This document shows positions 1 through 5,436 of a stretch of 7,790 nucleotides of DNA, piece after piece. A program made the position numbers and the translations under genes. This DNA is from Oscillospiraceae bacterium (GTDB lineage: Bacteria > Bacillota_A > Clostridia > Oscillospirales > Oscillospiraceae), in the NCBI GenBank assembly GCA_015068175.1, contig SVLA01000097.1, positions 1 to 7,790 of the forward strand, written 5' to 3'. Position 1 is the first letter of the stretch; the number at the start of each line of letters is the position of its first letter. The notes under the pieces are model-generated. The model was not told the DNA's origin, made no database searches, and was given only the letters and a program-made list of their open reading frames with translations.

Positions 1-217
1 CACCGCCATCATCCAGAATTACGGCGGCGGCCCCGTGGGCCTGGAGACTCTGGCGGCCACCATCGGCGAGGAAGCGGTGACCCTGGAAGACGTGTACGAG
101 CCTTACCTGATGCAGCTCGGGTTCCTGACCCGGACCCCCCGGGGCCGCTGCGTCACCCAGCTTGCCTACGAGCATTTGCATATTTCCGGCGGCGGCCAAA
201 CCAGCTTCCAACTTTGA
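1..217 (+). CDS. ruvB: RuvB, Holliday junction branch-migration helicase, C-terminal fragment
   Basis: This is the 3' end of ruvB; the gene begins upstream of the window, with the first whole codon at position 2 and TGA at 215-217. About 71 residues are visible and correspond to the winged-helix DNA-binding domain at the RuvB C-terminus. The diagnostic strings are [12 protein letters not shown], then [14 protein letters not shown], then RTPRGR, all highly conserved in RuvB. The AAA+ ATPase part (Walker A and B) is outside the window. Known role: RuvB hexamers pump DNA through the RuvA-bound Holliday junction during recombinational repair. The tail after LAYEHL ([11 protein letters not shown]) is lineage-variable. 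No convincing GC-rich terminator follows the stop; there is only a T-run at 244-250 without a stem. Confidence 0.95.
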   Translation, partial: TAIIQNYGGGPVGLETLAATIGEEAVTLEDVYEPYLMQLGFLTRTPRGRCVTQLAYEHLHISGGGQTSFQL

Positions 218-284
218 ACCCCCTTTTGCCCCGGAGAATATGGTTTTTTTGTCCAATTTCATTAAAAAATTGTGAACAAACCCA

Positions 285-313
285 TTGACATTTGAATATT
301 CCTTGTGTATAAT
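285..313 (+). promoter_or_regulatory. Consensus sigma-A promoter for the zinc-ribbon gene
   Basis: The -35 box TTGACA (285-290) and -10 box TATAAT (308-313) both match the consensus perfectly and are separated by exactly 17 bp. The region upstream (241-275) is AT-rich and could act as an UP-like element. Transcription should start near 319-321, giving a leader of about 95 nt before the ATG at 416. A promoter this close to consensus suggests very strong transcription unless it is repressed. Confidence 0.92.
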
Positions 314-318
314 CCGAT

Positions 319-370
319 TTGTGGTATATCCACAACATCATTATTTTTTGACTCCGCGTTACTACCACAA
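319..370 (+). promoter_or_regulatory. 5' leader with alternative hairpins, or an operator at the transcription start
   Basis: TTGTGG (319-324) and CCACAA (330-335) form a perfect 6-bp inverted repeat with a TATAT centre, sitting on the predicted +1 site. The same upstream arm extended to TTGTGGTA (319-326) is also perfectly complementary over 8 bp to TACCACAA (363-370). The two pairings cannot form together. The element could be a repressor operator overlapping +1, a 5'-protective stem-loop, or a leader switching between two folds. Only the complementarity is seen; the function is inferred. Confidence 0.45.
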
Positions 371-415
371 GAATGGGCTTTCACGGGGCAAACAACCAAA
401 GAGAGGTATTTTCCA

Positions 416-694
416 ATGTACGAAGACAAGACTTTAGTTTGCAAAGAGTGCGGTAACGAGTTCGTTTTCACCGCCGGTGAACAGGCTTTCTACGCTGAGC
501 GTGGCTTCCAGAATGAGCCCCAGCGCTGCAAGGCTTGCCGTGACGCCCGCAAGAACGCCACCCGTGGCCCCCGTGAGTTCTTCACTGCCACCTGCGCACG
601 CTGCGGCGGCGAGGCCAAGGTTCCCTTCGAGCCCAAGACCGACCGTCCCGTGTTCTGCAGCGAGTGCTTCGCTCAGATGAAGGCCAACGGCTAA
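416..694 (+). CDS. Small double zinc-ribbon protein (zf-trcl-like)
   Basis: A 92-aa protein starting at ATG 416, preceded by the SD-like GAGAGG at 401-406. The longer in-frame reading from 305 is excluded because 305 lies upstream of the predicted transcription start. It has eight cysteines in two four-Cys sets: C9/C12 with C38/C41, and C60/C63 with C81/C84, each expected to bind one zinc. The first half reads CKECGNEFVFTAGEQAFY then ERGFQNEPQRCKACR, the hallmark of the 'probable zinc-ribbon' family. The second half has the VPF-P-DRPVFCSECF pattern. No enzyme motif or membrane segment is seen. Family members are widespread in Firmicutes and some are fused to cold-shock domains, so nucleic-acid binding is plausible but unproven. 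CGT and GCT codons are frequent, as in the rpsF-ssb-rpsR genes here, which with the consensus promoter suggests high expression. It forms its own transcription unit. Confidence 0.88.
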   Translation: MYEDKTLVCKECGNEFVFTAGEQAFYAERGFQNEPQRCKACRDARKNATRGPREFFTATCARCGGEAKVPFEPKTDRPVFCSECFAQMKANG

Positions 695-707
695 TTGCAA
701 AAAAGTT

Positions 708-735
708 CCGGGGTCGGTGCGCCGACCCCGGTTTT
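708..735 (+). terminator. Intrinsic terminator of the zinc-ribbon gene
   Basis: CCGGGGTCGG (708-717) pairs perfectly over 10 bp with CCGACCCCGG (722-731) around a TGCG loop, followed by TTTT. It lies 13 nt after the stop codon. An A-run upstream (699-704) could extend the stem base against the T-run. Confidence 0.93.
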
Positions 736-801
736 CTGCCCGTTTTTTGGTTTACATAACGTCATGCCGGCGGTGATTTTCCCCTCGGCTGCTTTCGATG
801 A

Positions 802-846
802 CCGGCGGCCTGGGATCCGTCATCTCCCAGGGCACCGGCTTTTTTT
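802..846 (+). terminator. Second terminator-like hairpin
   Basis: GCCTGGGA (808-815) pairs with TCCCAGGGC (825-833) with one bulged G. Below that, CCGG (802-805) can pair with CCGG (835-838) across a small internal loop. Seven Ts follow (840-846). The T-run is on the + strand only, so it terminates rightward transcription. It probably backs up the terminator at 708-735 and isolates the MFS promoter. It could instead end a small transcript starting after 735, but I see no good promoter there. Confidence 0.7.
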
Positions 847-920
847 CGTCCTTTTTCTCCTCTTTCAACCCTTTTTCCTCCTTCCCATTTTGGTCTATTA
901 TGCCCCTTTTTTGCTTCCCA
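841..920 (+). other. Polypyrimidine tract in the intergenic region before the MFS gene
   Basis: By my count this 80-nt stretch has only about 11 purines on the + strand, in runs of T and C. No ORF, tRNA or repeat unit is visible. The intergenic region 695-977 otherwise holds the two terminators and the MFS promoter. Function is unknown. Confidence 0.5.
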
Positions 921-943
921 AAACCCGAAAACTGTGCTATAAT
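915..943 (+). promoter_or_regulatory. Extended -10 promoter of the MFS-GH2 operon
   Basis: TATAAT at 938-943 is preceded by TG at 935-936 plus one base, giving the extended -10 motif TGnTATAAT. A 4/6 match to the -35 box (TTCCCA, 915-920) lies 17 bp upstream. Transcription should begin near 950, leaving a leader of about 28 nt. I looked for a catabolite-responsive element near the start site and saw no good match. Confidence 0.8.
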
Positions 944-977
944 GGACCCATTCTGAACCGGAAAGGCGGCGTTTATC

Positions 978-2273
978 ATGTCGAAAAACCGCAAATTCTA
1001 TTTAGCCCTGGTAATCTTCAGCCTGGTAGGCCAGGTGGCCTGGGTGGTTGAAAATATGTACCTGAACGTCTTTATCTACAAGATGTTCAACGCCTCCGCG
1101 GAGCAGATCTCCGCCATGGTGGGAGCCTCCGCGGCCGCCGCCACCGTCACCACCTTGCTGATCGGCGCCCTGTCCGACAAACTGGGCAAGCGGAAGATCT
1201 TCATCTGCGGCGGCTATATTCTCTGGGGTCTGTCCATCCTGGGCTTTGCCCTGGTACGGGTGGATACTGTCCACCGTCTGTTCTTCCCCGCGATGTCCTC
1301 CACCGCGGCGGCTATGAGCCTCTGCGTCACCCTGACCATCGCCCTGGACTGCCTGATGACCTTCTTCGGCAGTTCCGCCAACGACGCCGCCTTCAACGCC
1401 TGGCTCACGGATTCCACCGACGAGACCAACCGGGGCAAGGCCGAAGGCATCAATGCCATGATGCCCCTGATGGCCATTTTGGTGGTCTTCGGCGGCTTTA
1501 TGGGCCTGAACCAGGATCTGCAGGAAAGCTGGACCGTGATCTTCTGCGTCATCGGCGGCGTGGTGCTGCTGCTGGGCGTGGCCGGATTCTTCCTAATTCA
1601 GGAATCCACCACCCGTTCCGAGGCCAATGCCCACTATTTTGCCAACATTTTCTACGGCTTCCGGCCCAAGGTGATCCGGGAAAACCGGGCGCTGTACATC
1701 GGTCTGCTGGTCTATGCCCTATTCAACATCGCCATCCAGATCTATATGCCCTACCTGATCCTGTACTACACCGAGTCTTTGAAGATGGCCAACTATGTGC
1801 TGATTATGGCCCCGGCCATTTTGCTGGCCGCCGCCTTCACCGCGGTCTACGGCCGGGTCTATGACAAGAAGGGATTCCGTTTTGCCGTGATCCCCGCCCT
1901 GGCATTGCTGATGGCCGGCTTTGTGGCGCTGTATCTGTTCAAAAACACGGCCCTGGTGTTCATCGGCAGTCTGCTGATGATGGGCGGTTATCTGTCCGGC
2001 ATGGCGGTTTTCGGCGCCCTGATCCGGGATTACACCCCCGCCGGCAAGGCCGGGATGTTCCAGGGCCTGCGGATCTGCTTCCAGGTGCTGATCCCCGGCA
2101 TCATCGGCCCCGCCATCGGCGCCGCCGTGCTGAAAAATGCGGAGCAGGTCCTGAATTCCGACGGCACCTACTCCTTCGTGCCCAACGAAAACATCTTCCT
2201 GGCCGCCTTGATCGCCGCCGTGATCACCGCCCTGAGCCTGATCCCTCTGTGTAAAATGCTGAAGAAAAAGTAA
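978..2273 (+). CDS. MFS transporter, probably sugar or glycoside uptake
   Basis: A 431-aa integral membrane protein with about 12 hydrophobic segments (roughly 7-29, 45-65, 73-92, 99-127, 161-178, 186-207, 235-261, 271-291, 302-321, 325-349, 364-386, 407-426). MFS signature motif A is clear at residues 63-73 (GALSDKLGKRK) between the second and third segments. The matching loop in the C-terminal half is GRVYDKKGFR (292-301). A charged stretch around 132-157 contains AWLTDSTDETNRGKAEGI, and near the C-terminus a TPAGKAGMFQGLR motif precedes a helix. The ATG at 978 has GGAAAGGCGG just upstream. It is followed 95 nt later by a GH2 glycosidase with no terminator between, so the cargo is probably the substrate of that enzyme. 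The exact MFS subfamily and substrate cannot be read from the sequence. A drug-efflux role is less likely given the neighbour. Confidence 0.88.
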   Translation: MSKNRKFYLALVIFSLVGQVAWVVENMYLNVFIYKMFNASAEQISAMVGASAAAATVTTLLIGALSDKLGKRKIFICGGYILWGLSILGFALVRVDTVHRLFFPAMSSTAAAMSLCVTLTIALDCLMTFFGSSANDAAFNAWLTDSTDETNRGKAEGINAMMPLMAILVVFGGFMGLNQDLQESWTVIFCVIGGVVLLLGVAGFFLIQESTTRSEANAHYFANIFYGFRPKVIRENRALYIGLLVYALFNIAIQIYMPYLILYYTESLKMANYVLIMAPAILLAAAFTAVYGRVYDKKGFRFAVIPALALLMAGFVALYLFKNTALVFIGSLLMMGGYLSGMAVFGALIRDYTPAGKAGMFQGLRICFQVLIPGIIGPAIGAAVLKNAEQVLNSDGTYSFVPNENIFLAALIAAVITALSLIPLCKMLKKK

Positions 2274-2276
2274 AGC

Positions 2277-2292
2277 GGGATTTATAGATCCC
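2277..2292 (+). other. Small intercistronic hairpin
   Basis: GGGAT (2277-2281) and ATCCC (2288-2292) form a 5-bp inverted repeat with a 6-nt loop immediately after the MFS stop codon. There is no T-run, so it is not an intrinsic terminator. It could mark an mRNA processing or stability point between the two cistrons. Confidence 0.35.
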
Positions 2293-2343
2293 TCACCGCA
2301 GTGAAAGGCCATAACCTTTCCCTGCGCGTGTGTTGTCGATATG

Positions 2344-2363
2344 CTGAAATTTCGAAAGGAGCA
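2344..2363 (+). promoter_or_regulatory. Translation-initiation block of the GH2 gene, shared with psuG
   Basis: The block CTGAAATTT-CG-AAAGGAGCA includes the SD AAAGGAG (2355-2361), 7 nt before the ATG at 2369. It matches the psuG initiation block at 5410-5429 in 18 of 20 positions, and both are preceded by CGAT and followed by a TTTT-ATG context. The SD role is secure; a common regulatory meaning is inference. Confidence 0.6.
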
Positions 2364-2368
2364 ATTTT

Positions 2369-4054
2369 ATGCCCGTTGATCTTTTAACAAAACAGGGCGA
2401 AGCCCTTCTGCATTCCGCCGAAACGCCCTGGGACGTTTATCCCCGACCCCAGATGCGCCGGGACAACTGGCTGAACCTCAACGGCCCCTGGACGCTGTCC
2501 GTGGAGGGCATGACCTACCACATCCGGGTCCCCTTCTGCCCCGAAAGCCGGCTTTCCGGCATCGGCAAGCACTTTGAAGAAGGCACTTGTCTGTGCTACC
2601 GCCGCAGTTTCTCCCTGCCGGCCGGCTGGGACACGGGCCGGGTGCTGCTGCACATCGGCGCAGCCGACCAGACGGCGCTGGTCTATGTCAATGGCCAGCG
2701 GGCCGGCTTCCACGAGGGCGGCTGCACCGCCTTCACCCTGGACATCACCGAATTTCTGGAGCAGGAAAACCGGCTGGAAATCCGCTGCTTCGACGATTTG
2801 GAGAACCAGAAATACCCCTACGGCAAGCAGGTGACCCCGGACAAGCGGGGCGGCATGTGGTACACCCCCGTATCCGGCCTTTGGCAGACGGTGTGGCTGG
2901 AAAATGTCCCCACCGACTATATCCGCAGGCTGAACATCGAAAACCGGGGTTACCGCGTCACCATCACCACGGAGCCGGCCATGGAAGGCACCGTCACCGT
3001 GCCGGGCCTGGGCGTTTTCCCCCTGGGCGCCTCCATCGCCCCGGAGGATCCCCATCTGTGGTCCCCGGAGGATCCCTACCTCTACGAATGCACCGTGGAG
3101 ACCGCCGGCGACCGGGTGGAATCCTATTTCGCCATCCGCGCCCTGGAGATCCGGACCGTGGAAGGCATCCCCCGGCTCTGCCTCAACGGCAAGCCCTATT
3201 TCTTCCACGGCCTCCTGGACCAGGGGTATTGGCCCGACGGCCTGCTGACGCCCGCCGCCCCGGAATGCTGCGCCGACGACATCCTGGCCATGAAAAAGCT
3301 GGGATTCAACACCCTGCGCAAGCACATCAAGGTGGAGCCGGAAGAATTCTACTACCAATGCGACAAACTGGGCATGGTGGTGTTCCAGGACATGGTGAAC
3401 AACGGCCAGTATCAATACTTCCGGGACACCGTCCTGCCCACCCTGGGATTCCAGGTCCGGGGCGACCGGGACCTGAACACCGACCCGGCAGCCCGGAAAT
3501 TCTTCCTGCAGACCATGGAAGCTACCGTGGCCCAACTGAAAAATCACCCCAGCATCTGCTACTGGACCATTTTCAACGAAGGCTGGGGCCAGTTTGACAG
3601 CGACCGGGTCTACGAAAAGTTCCTGGAGCTGGATGACACCCGGTTCGTGGACACCACCTCCGGCTGGTGGCGGGGCCACAAGACCCAGGTGGACAGCCGC
3701 CACATCTACTTCGGCCAATGGTGGCAGCTCAAAAAAGGCAAAATACCCGTGGTCCTCAGCGAATGCGGCGGCCTGACCTACGCCGAAGAGGGCCACCTCT
3801 TCAACCCGGACCATTCCTACGGCTACAAGACCTGCAAGACCCGGGAAGAATTCACCGGGAATCTGTCGGCGCTGTACCGGGAACATCTGATCCCCGCCGT
3901 CCGGGACAAGGGCCTCTGCGCCGCCATCTACACCCAGGTCTCCGACGTGGAAGACGAGATCAACGGCCTGCTGACCTACGACCGGGCCGTATGCAAAGCC
4001 GATGCGGCGCAAATGCAGGCCATCGCCCGGGCATTGCAGGATTCTCTGGAATAA
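2369..4054 (+). CDS. Glycoside hydrolase family 2 protein, cytoplasmic
   Basis: A 561-aa enzyme with GH2 architecture. Residues ~20-185 form the N-terminal sugar-binding jelly-roll (WLNLNGPW, then DDLENQKYPYGKQ, then SGLWQTVWLE around 169-178). A short Ig-like beta-sandwich (~186-265) is followed by the TIM barrel (~266-561). Predicted catalytic residues are the acid/base E404 in FNEGWGQFD and the nucleophile E465 in LSECGG. The barrel carries LDQGYWPDG (283-291) and LRKHIKVEPE (316-325), typical of a GH2 subgroup whose substrate is poorly defined and which differs from the classical lacZ and uidA sequences. No signal peptide is present, so it should act in the cytoplasm on substrate imported by the upstream MFS protein. 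It is shorter than LacZ (~1000 aa) but close to short GH2 members. Calling it beta-galactosidase or beta-glucuronidase would be a guess. Confidence 0.9.
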   Translation: MPVDLLTKQGEALLHSAETPWDVYPRPQMRRDNWLNLNGPWTLSVEGMTYHIRVPFCPESRLSGIGKHFEEGTCLCYRRSFSLPAGWDTGRVLLHIGAADQTALVYVNGQRAGFHEGGCTAFTLDITEFLEQENRLEIRCFDDLENQKYPYGKQVTPDKRGGMWYTPVSGLWQTVWLENVPTDYIRRLNIENRGYRVTITTEPAMEGTVTVPGLGVFPLGASIAPEDPHLWSPEDPYLYECTVETAGDRVESYFAIRALEIRTVEGIPRLCLNGKPYFFHGLLDQGYWPDGLLTPAAPECCADDILAMKKLGFNTLRKHIKVEPEEFYYQCDKLGMVVFQDMVNNGQYQYFRDTVLPTLGFQVRGDRDLNTDPAARKFFLQTMEATVAQLKNHPSICYWTIFNEGWGQFDSDRVYEKFLELDDTRFVDTTSGWWRGHKTQVDSRHIYFGQWWQLKKGKIPVVLSECGGLTYAEEGHLFNPDHSYGYKTCKTREEFTGNLSALYREHLIPAVRDKGLCAAIYTQVSDVEDEINGLLTYDRAVCKADAAQMQAIARALQDSLE

Positions 4055-4081
4055 AAAATTGGATTTTCCCCGAAATAACCC

Positions 4082-4110
4082 TTGACAAACTGGATTTATT
4101 CCGCTAGAAT
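4082..4110 (+). promoter_or_regulatory. Promoter of the rpsF-ssb-rpsR operon
   Basis: The -35 box TTGACA (4082-4087) is perfect and the -10 box TAGAAT (4105-4110) matches 5 of 6, with a 17-bp spacer. It starts 28 nt after the GH2 stop. Transcription would begin near 4117, at the base of the first leader hairpin. No terminator separates it from the GH2 gene, so some read-through into rpsF is possible. Confidence 0.88.
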
Positions 4111-4116
4111 ATACAA

Positions 4117-4160
4117 GCCTGCGAATGCGGGCAATCCTTGCTCCCGGCGCGACCGGGGGC
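4117..4160 (+). promoter_or_regulatory. Structured rpsF leader, candidate S6:S18 autoregulatory RNA
   Basis: Two adjacent hairpins fill the leader. GCCTGC (4117-4122) pairs with GCGGGC (4127-4132) over a GAAT loop, with one T-G wobble. GCTCCCGG (4140-4147) pairs with CCGGGGGC (4153-4160) over a CGCGA loop. Leaders of rpsF operons in many bacteria carry a structured element bound by the S6:S18 complex that represses its own synthesis; the position and CCG-rich sequence fit. I cannot confirm that the conserved bulge of the family is present. Confidence 0.45.
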
Positions 4161-4188
4161 CAAAAGTCCAAAAGGAGGTGCAAACAAC

Positions 4189-4485
4189 ATGGCTAAGATC
4201 ACCGGTAAGTACGAGGTGCTCTACATCATCGACCCCGCTCAGGGCGAGGAGGGCATCGCCGCACTTGTGGAAAAGTTCAAGGCAATGGTGGAGGCGGAGG
4301 GTACTCTGTTGAGCATCGATGAGTGGGGCAAGCGTCGGCTGGCCTACCCCATCAACGATCTGCCCGAGGGCTACTACGTTCTGATGAACTTCGAAAGCAA
4401 GCCCGAGTTCCCCGCTGAGATGGAGCGCGTTATGAAGATCACCGAAGGTGTCCTGCGCTGCCTGACCACCGTCGTGGAGGAGTAA
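4189..4485 (+). CDS. rpsF: 30S ribosomal protein bS6
   Basis: A 98-aa protein with the S6 ferredoxin-like fold sequence: KYEVLYIIDP at the N-terminus, then DEWGKRRLAYPINDLPEGYYVLMNF in the middle and a MERVMKITEGVLRCLTT helix near the end. It binds 16S rRNA in the 30S platform as a heterodimer with S18. The start is ATG 4189, preceded by the very strong SD AAAGGAGGTG (4171-4180) with an 8-nt spacer; the upstream in-frame TTG at 4138 lies in the leader hairpin region and is not needed. It is the first gene of the rpsF-ssb-rpsR operon, and its last codons carry the SD for ssb. CGT, GCT and AAG codons indicate high expression. Confidence 0.97.
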   Translation: MAKITGKYEVLYIIDPAQGEEGIAALVEKFKAMVEAEGTLLSIDEWGKRRLAYPINDLPEGYYVLMNFESKPEFPAEMERVMKITEGVLRCLTTVVEE

Positions 4486-4489
4486 GAAT

Positions 4490-4969
4490 ATGCTCAACCA
4501 CATCGTCATTATGGGTCGCCTGACCCGTGACCCCGAGCTGCGCCGCACCGGCACCGGCATTGCCGTTGCCAGTTTCTCCGTGGCTGTCGACCGTGATTTC
4601 GGCGGCAGAGACGGCGGCGAGCGGGAAACCGATTTCATTGACTGCGTCGCCTGGCGTCAGACCGGAGAGTTCGTCTCCAAGTATTTCACCAAGGGCAGCA
4701 TGATCGTGGTTTCCGGCCGGCTCCAGATTCGGTCCTGGACCGACAAGGATGGCAACAAGCGCCGTACTGCTGAAGTCGTGGCAGACAATGTCTACTTCGG
4801 CGAAAGCAAGCGTGGCAGCGACAACGGCAGCGCCCCCGCCTTCGGCGGTAACTATGGCGCCCCCGCGCCCGCAGCCCCCGCTTACAGCGGCGGTTACAGC
4901 GCGCCCGCTGCTTCTTCCGCATCCGATTTCGCGATGCTGGATGACGACGACGCCCAGCTTCCTTTCTAA
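4490..4969 (+). CDS. ssb: Single-stranded DNA-binding protein
   Basis: A 159-aa SSB. Residues 1 to ~108 form the OB fold (LNHIVIMGRLTRDPELR, FSVAVDRDF, DFIDCVAWRQTGEFV, then GSMIVVSGRLQIRSW). A flexible linker rich in Gly, Ala, Pro and Ser follows (~109-145). The acidic tip DDDDAQLPF at the end is the standard docking peptide for SSB partner proteins such as helicases and recombination enzymes. The protein acts as a tetramer coating single-stranded DNA in replication and repair. The ATG at 4490 is only 4 nt after the rpsF stop, and its SD GGAGGAG lies inside the rpsF 3' end, so translation is probably coupled. Placement between rpsF and rpsR is the usual Firmicutes order. Confidence 0.97.
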   Translation: MLNHIVIMGRLTRDPELRRTGTGIAVASFSVAVDRDFGGRDGGERETDFIDCVAWRQTGEFVSKYFTKGSMIVVSGRLQIRSWTDKDGNKRRTAEVVADNVYFGESKRGSDNGSAPAFGGNYGAPAPAAPAYSGGYSAPAASSASDFAMLDDDDAQLPF

Positions 4970-5008
4970 ACTGAACTTTTTCACAACACTTACAAGGAGG
5001 GAAAACCC

Positions 5009-5245
5009 ATGGCTAACGAACAGCGTGTTCGCCCCCGCAAGCGCAAGAAGGTTTGCGCGTTCTGCGTGGATAAGGTGACCAGCATTGATTACAAGGACAC
5101 CGGCAAGCTGCGCCGTTACCTGTCCGAGCGCGGCAAGATCCTGCCCCGCCGTACCACCGGTACCTGCGCTGCCCATCAGCGTGATCTGACCACCGCCATC
5201 AAGCGCGCCCGTCATATCGCTCTGCTGCCCTACGTGGCTGACTAA
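5009..5245 (+). CDS. rpsR: 30S ribosomal protein bS18, zinc-binding (C+) type
   Basis: A 78-aa S18 with a basic N-terminus (RVRPRKRKK), then [36 protein letters not shown], and the [14 protein letters not shown] end. The CAFC pair with the later Cys and His of TGTCAAH forms a likely zinc site, so this is the cysteine-bearing form of S18; many bacteria also have a cysteine-free paralogue used under zinc limitation. S18 pairs with S6 on the 30S platform. The start ATG at 5009 has AGGAGG at 4995-5000. It is the last gene of the operon; a strong terminator begins 10 nt after the stop. Confidence 0.97.
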   Translation: MANEQRVRPRKRKKVCAFCVDKVTSIDYKDTGKLRRYLSERGKILPRRTTGTCAAHQRDLTTAIKRARHIALLPYVAD

Positions 5246-5254
5246 TAGTGCGCC

Positions 5255-5287
5255 CATCCCCGAAGCAGCCGCTTCGGGGATGTTTTT
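5255..5287 (+). terminator. Intrinsic terminator of the rpsF-ssb-rpsR operon
   Basis: CATCCCCGAAGC (5255-5266) pairs perfectly over 12 bp with GCTTCGGGGATG (5271-5282) around an AGCC loop, followed by five Ts (5283-5287). Confidence 0.96.
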
Positions 5288-5325
5288 CTAATGACCGCGG
5301 ATCGCAAAAACGGTGTTTATCGTTC

Positions 5326-5391
5326 CGTTGCATCGGCGCGGGAGCGCCCTTGGCCCCCGCTTTTAAGAGGGGGCAGGAGTGCGTTGCATCG
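5326..5391 (+). repeat. Repeated near-palindrome flanking two GC hairpins in the psuG leader
   Basis: CGTTGCATCG occurs twice in direct orientation, at 5326-5335 and 5382-5391 (56 nt apart). Each copy is nearly palindromic (CGnTGCAnCG), so the two copies can also pair with each other at 8 of 10 positions. Between them lie GGCGC/GCGCC (5335-5339 with 5344-5348, loop GGGA) and GCCCCC/GGGGGC (5353-5358 with 5369-5374). The whole could be a multi-branched leader RNA, a pair of operators, or a small palindromic repeat with target duplication. It fills most of the gap 5288-5436, in which I see no gene and no convincing promoter. Confidence 0.55.
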
Positions 5392-5409
5392 TCTTAGCAA
5401 CACGATCAA

Positions 5410-5429
5410 CTGAAATTTACAAAGGAGCA
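5410..5429 (+). promoter_or_regulatory. Translation-initiation block of psuG, shared with the GH2 gene
   Basis: CTGAAATTT-AC-AAAGGAGCA contains the SD AAAGGAG (5421-5427), 9 nt before the ATG at 5437. It matches the block at 2344-2363 in 18 of 20 positions. The spacing to 5437 is better than to the second in-frame ATG at 5443, which decides the start. Confidence 0.6.
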
Positions 5430-5436
5430 TGCTTTT

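Noticed and set aside
218..250. Terminator after ruvB
   Set aside because: There is a T-run at 244-250 but no stable GC stem before it.
305..415. Upstream start at 305 for the zinc-ribbon protein
   Set aside because: That codon lies between the -35 and -10 boxes, before the predicted transcription start, and would add 37 residues not typical of the family.
695..1051. 118-aa frame overlapping the terminators and the MFS start
   Set aside because: It runs through two terminators and a promoter, has no SD or domain, and ends inside the MFS gene in another frame.
2587..3597. 336-aa open frame in another forward frame of the GH2 gene
   Set aside because: The translation is a Pro/Gly/Arg/His-rich frame-shadow with no recognisable domain.
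2384..4183. 599-aa open frame on the minus strand across the GH2 gene
   Set aside because: It is antisense to a clear GH2 gene; the GC-rich third positions remove stops on the opposite strand, and its translation is low-complexity Gly/Ala/Val/His with no motif.
4439..5257. 272-aa minus-strand frame across ssb and rpsR
   Set aside because: It is opposite two unmistakable housekeeping genes and runs into the terminator hairpin.
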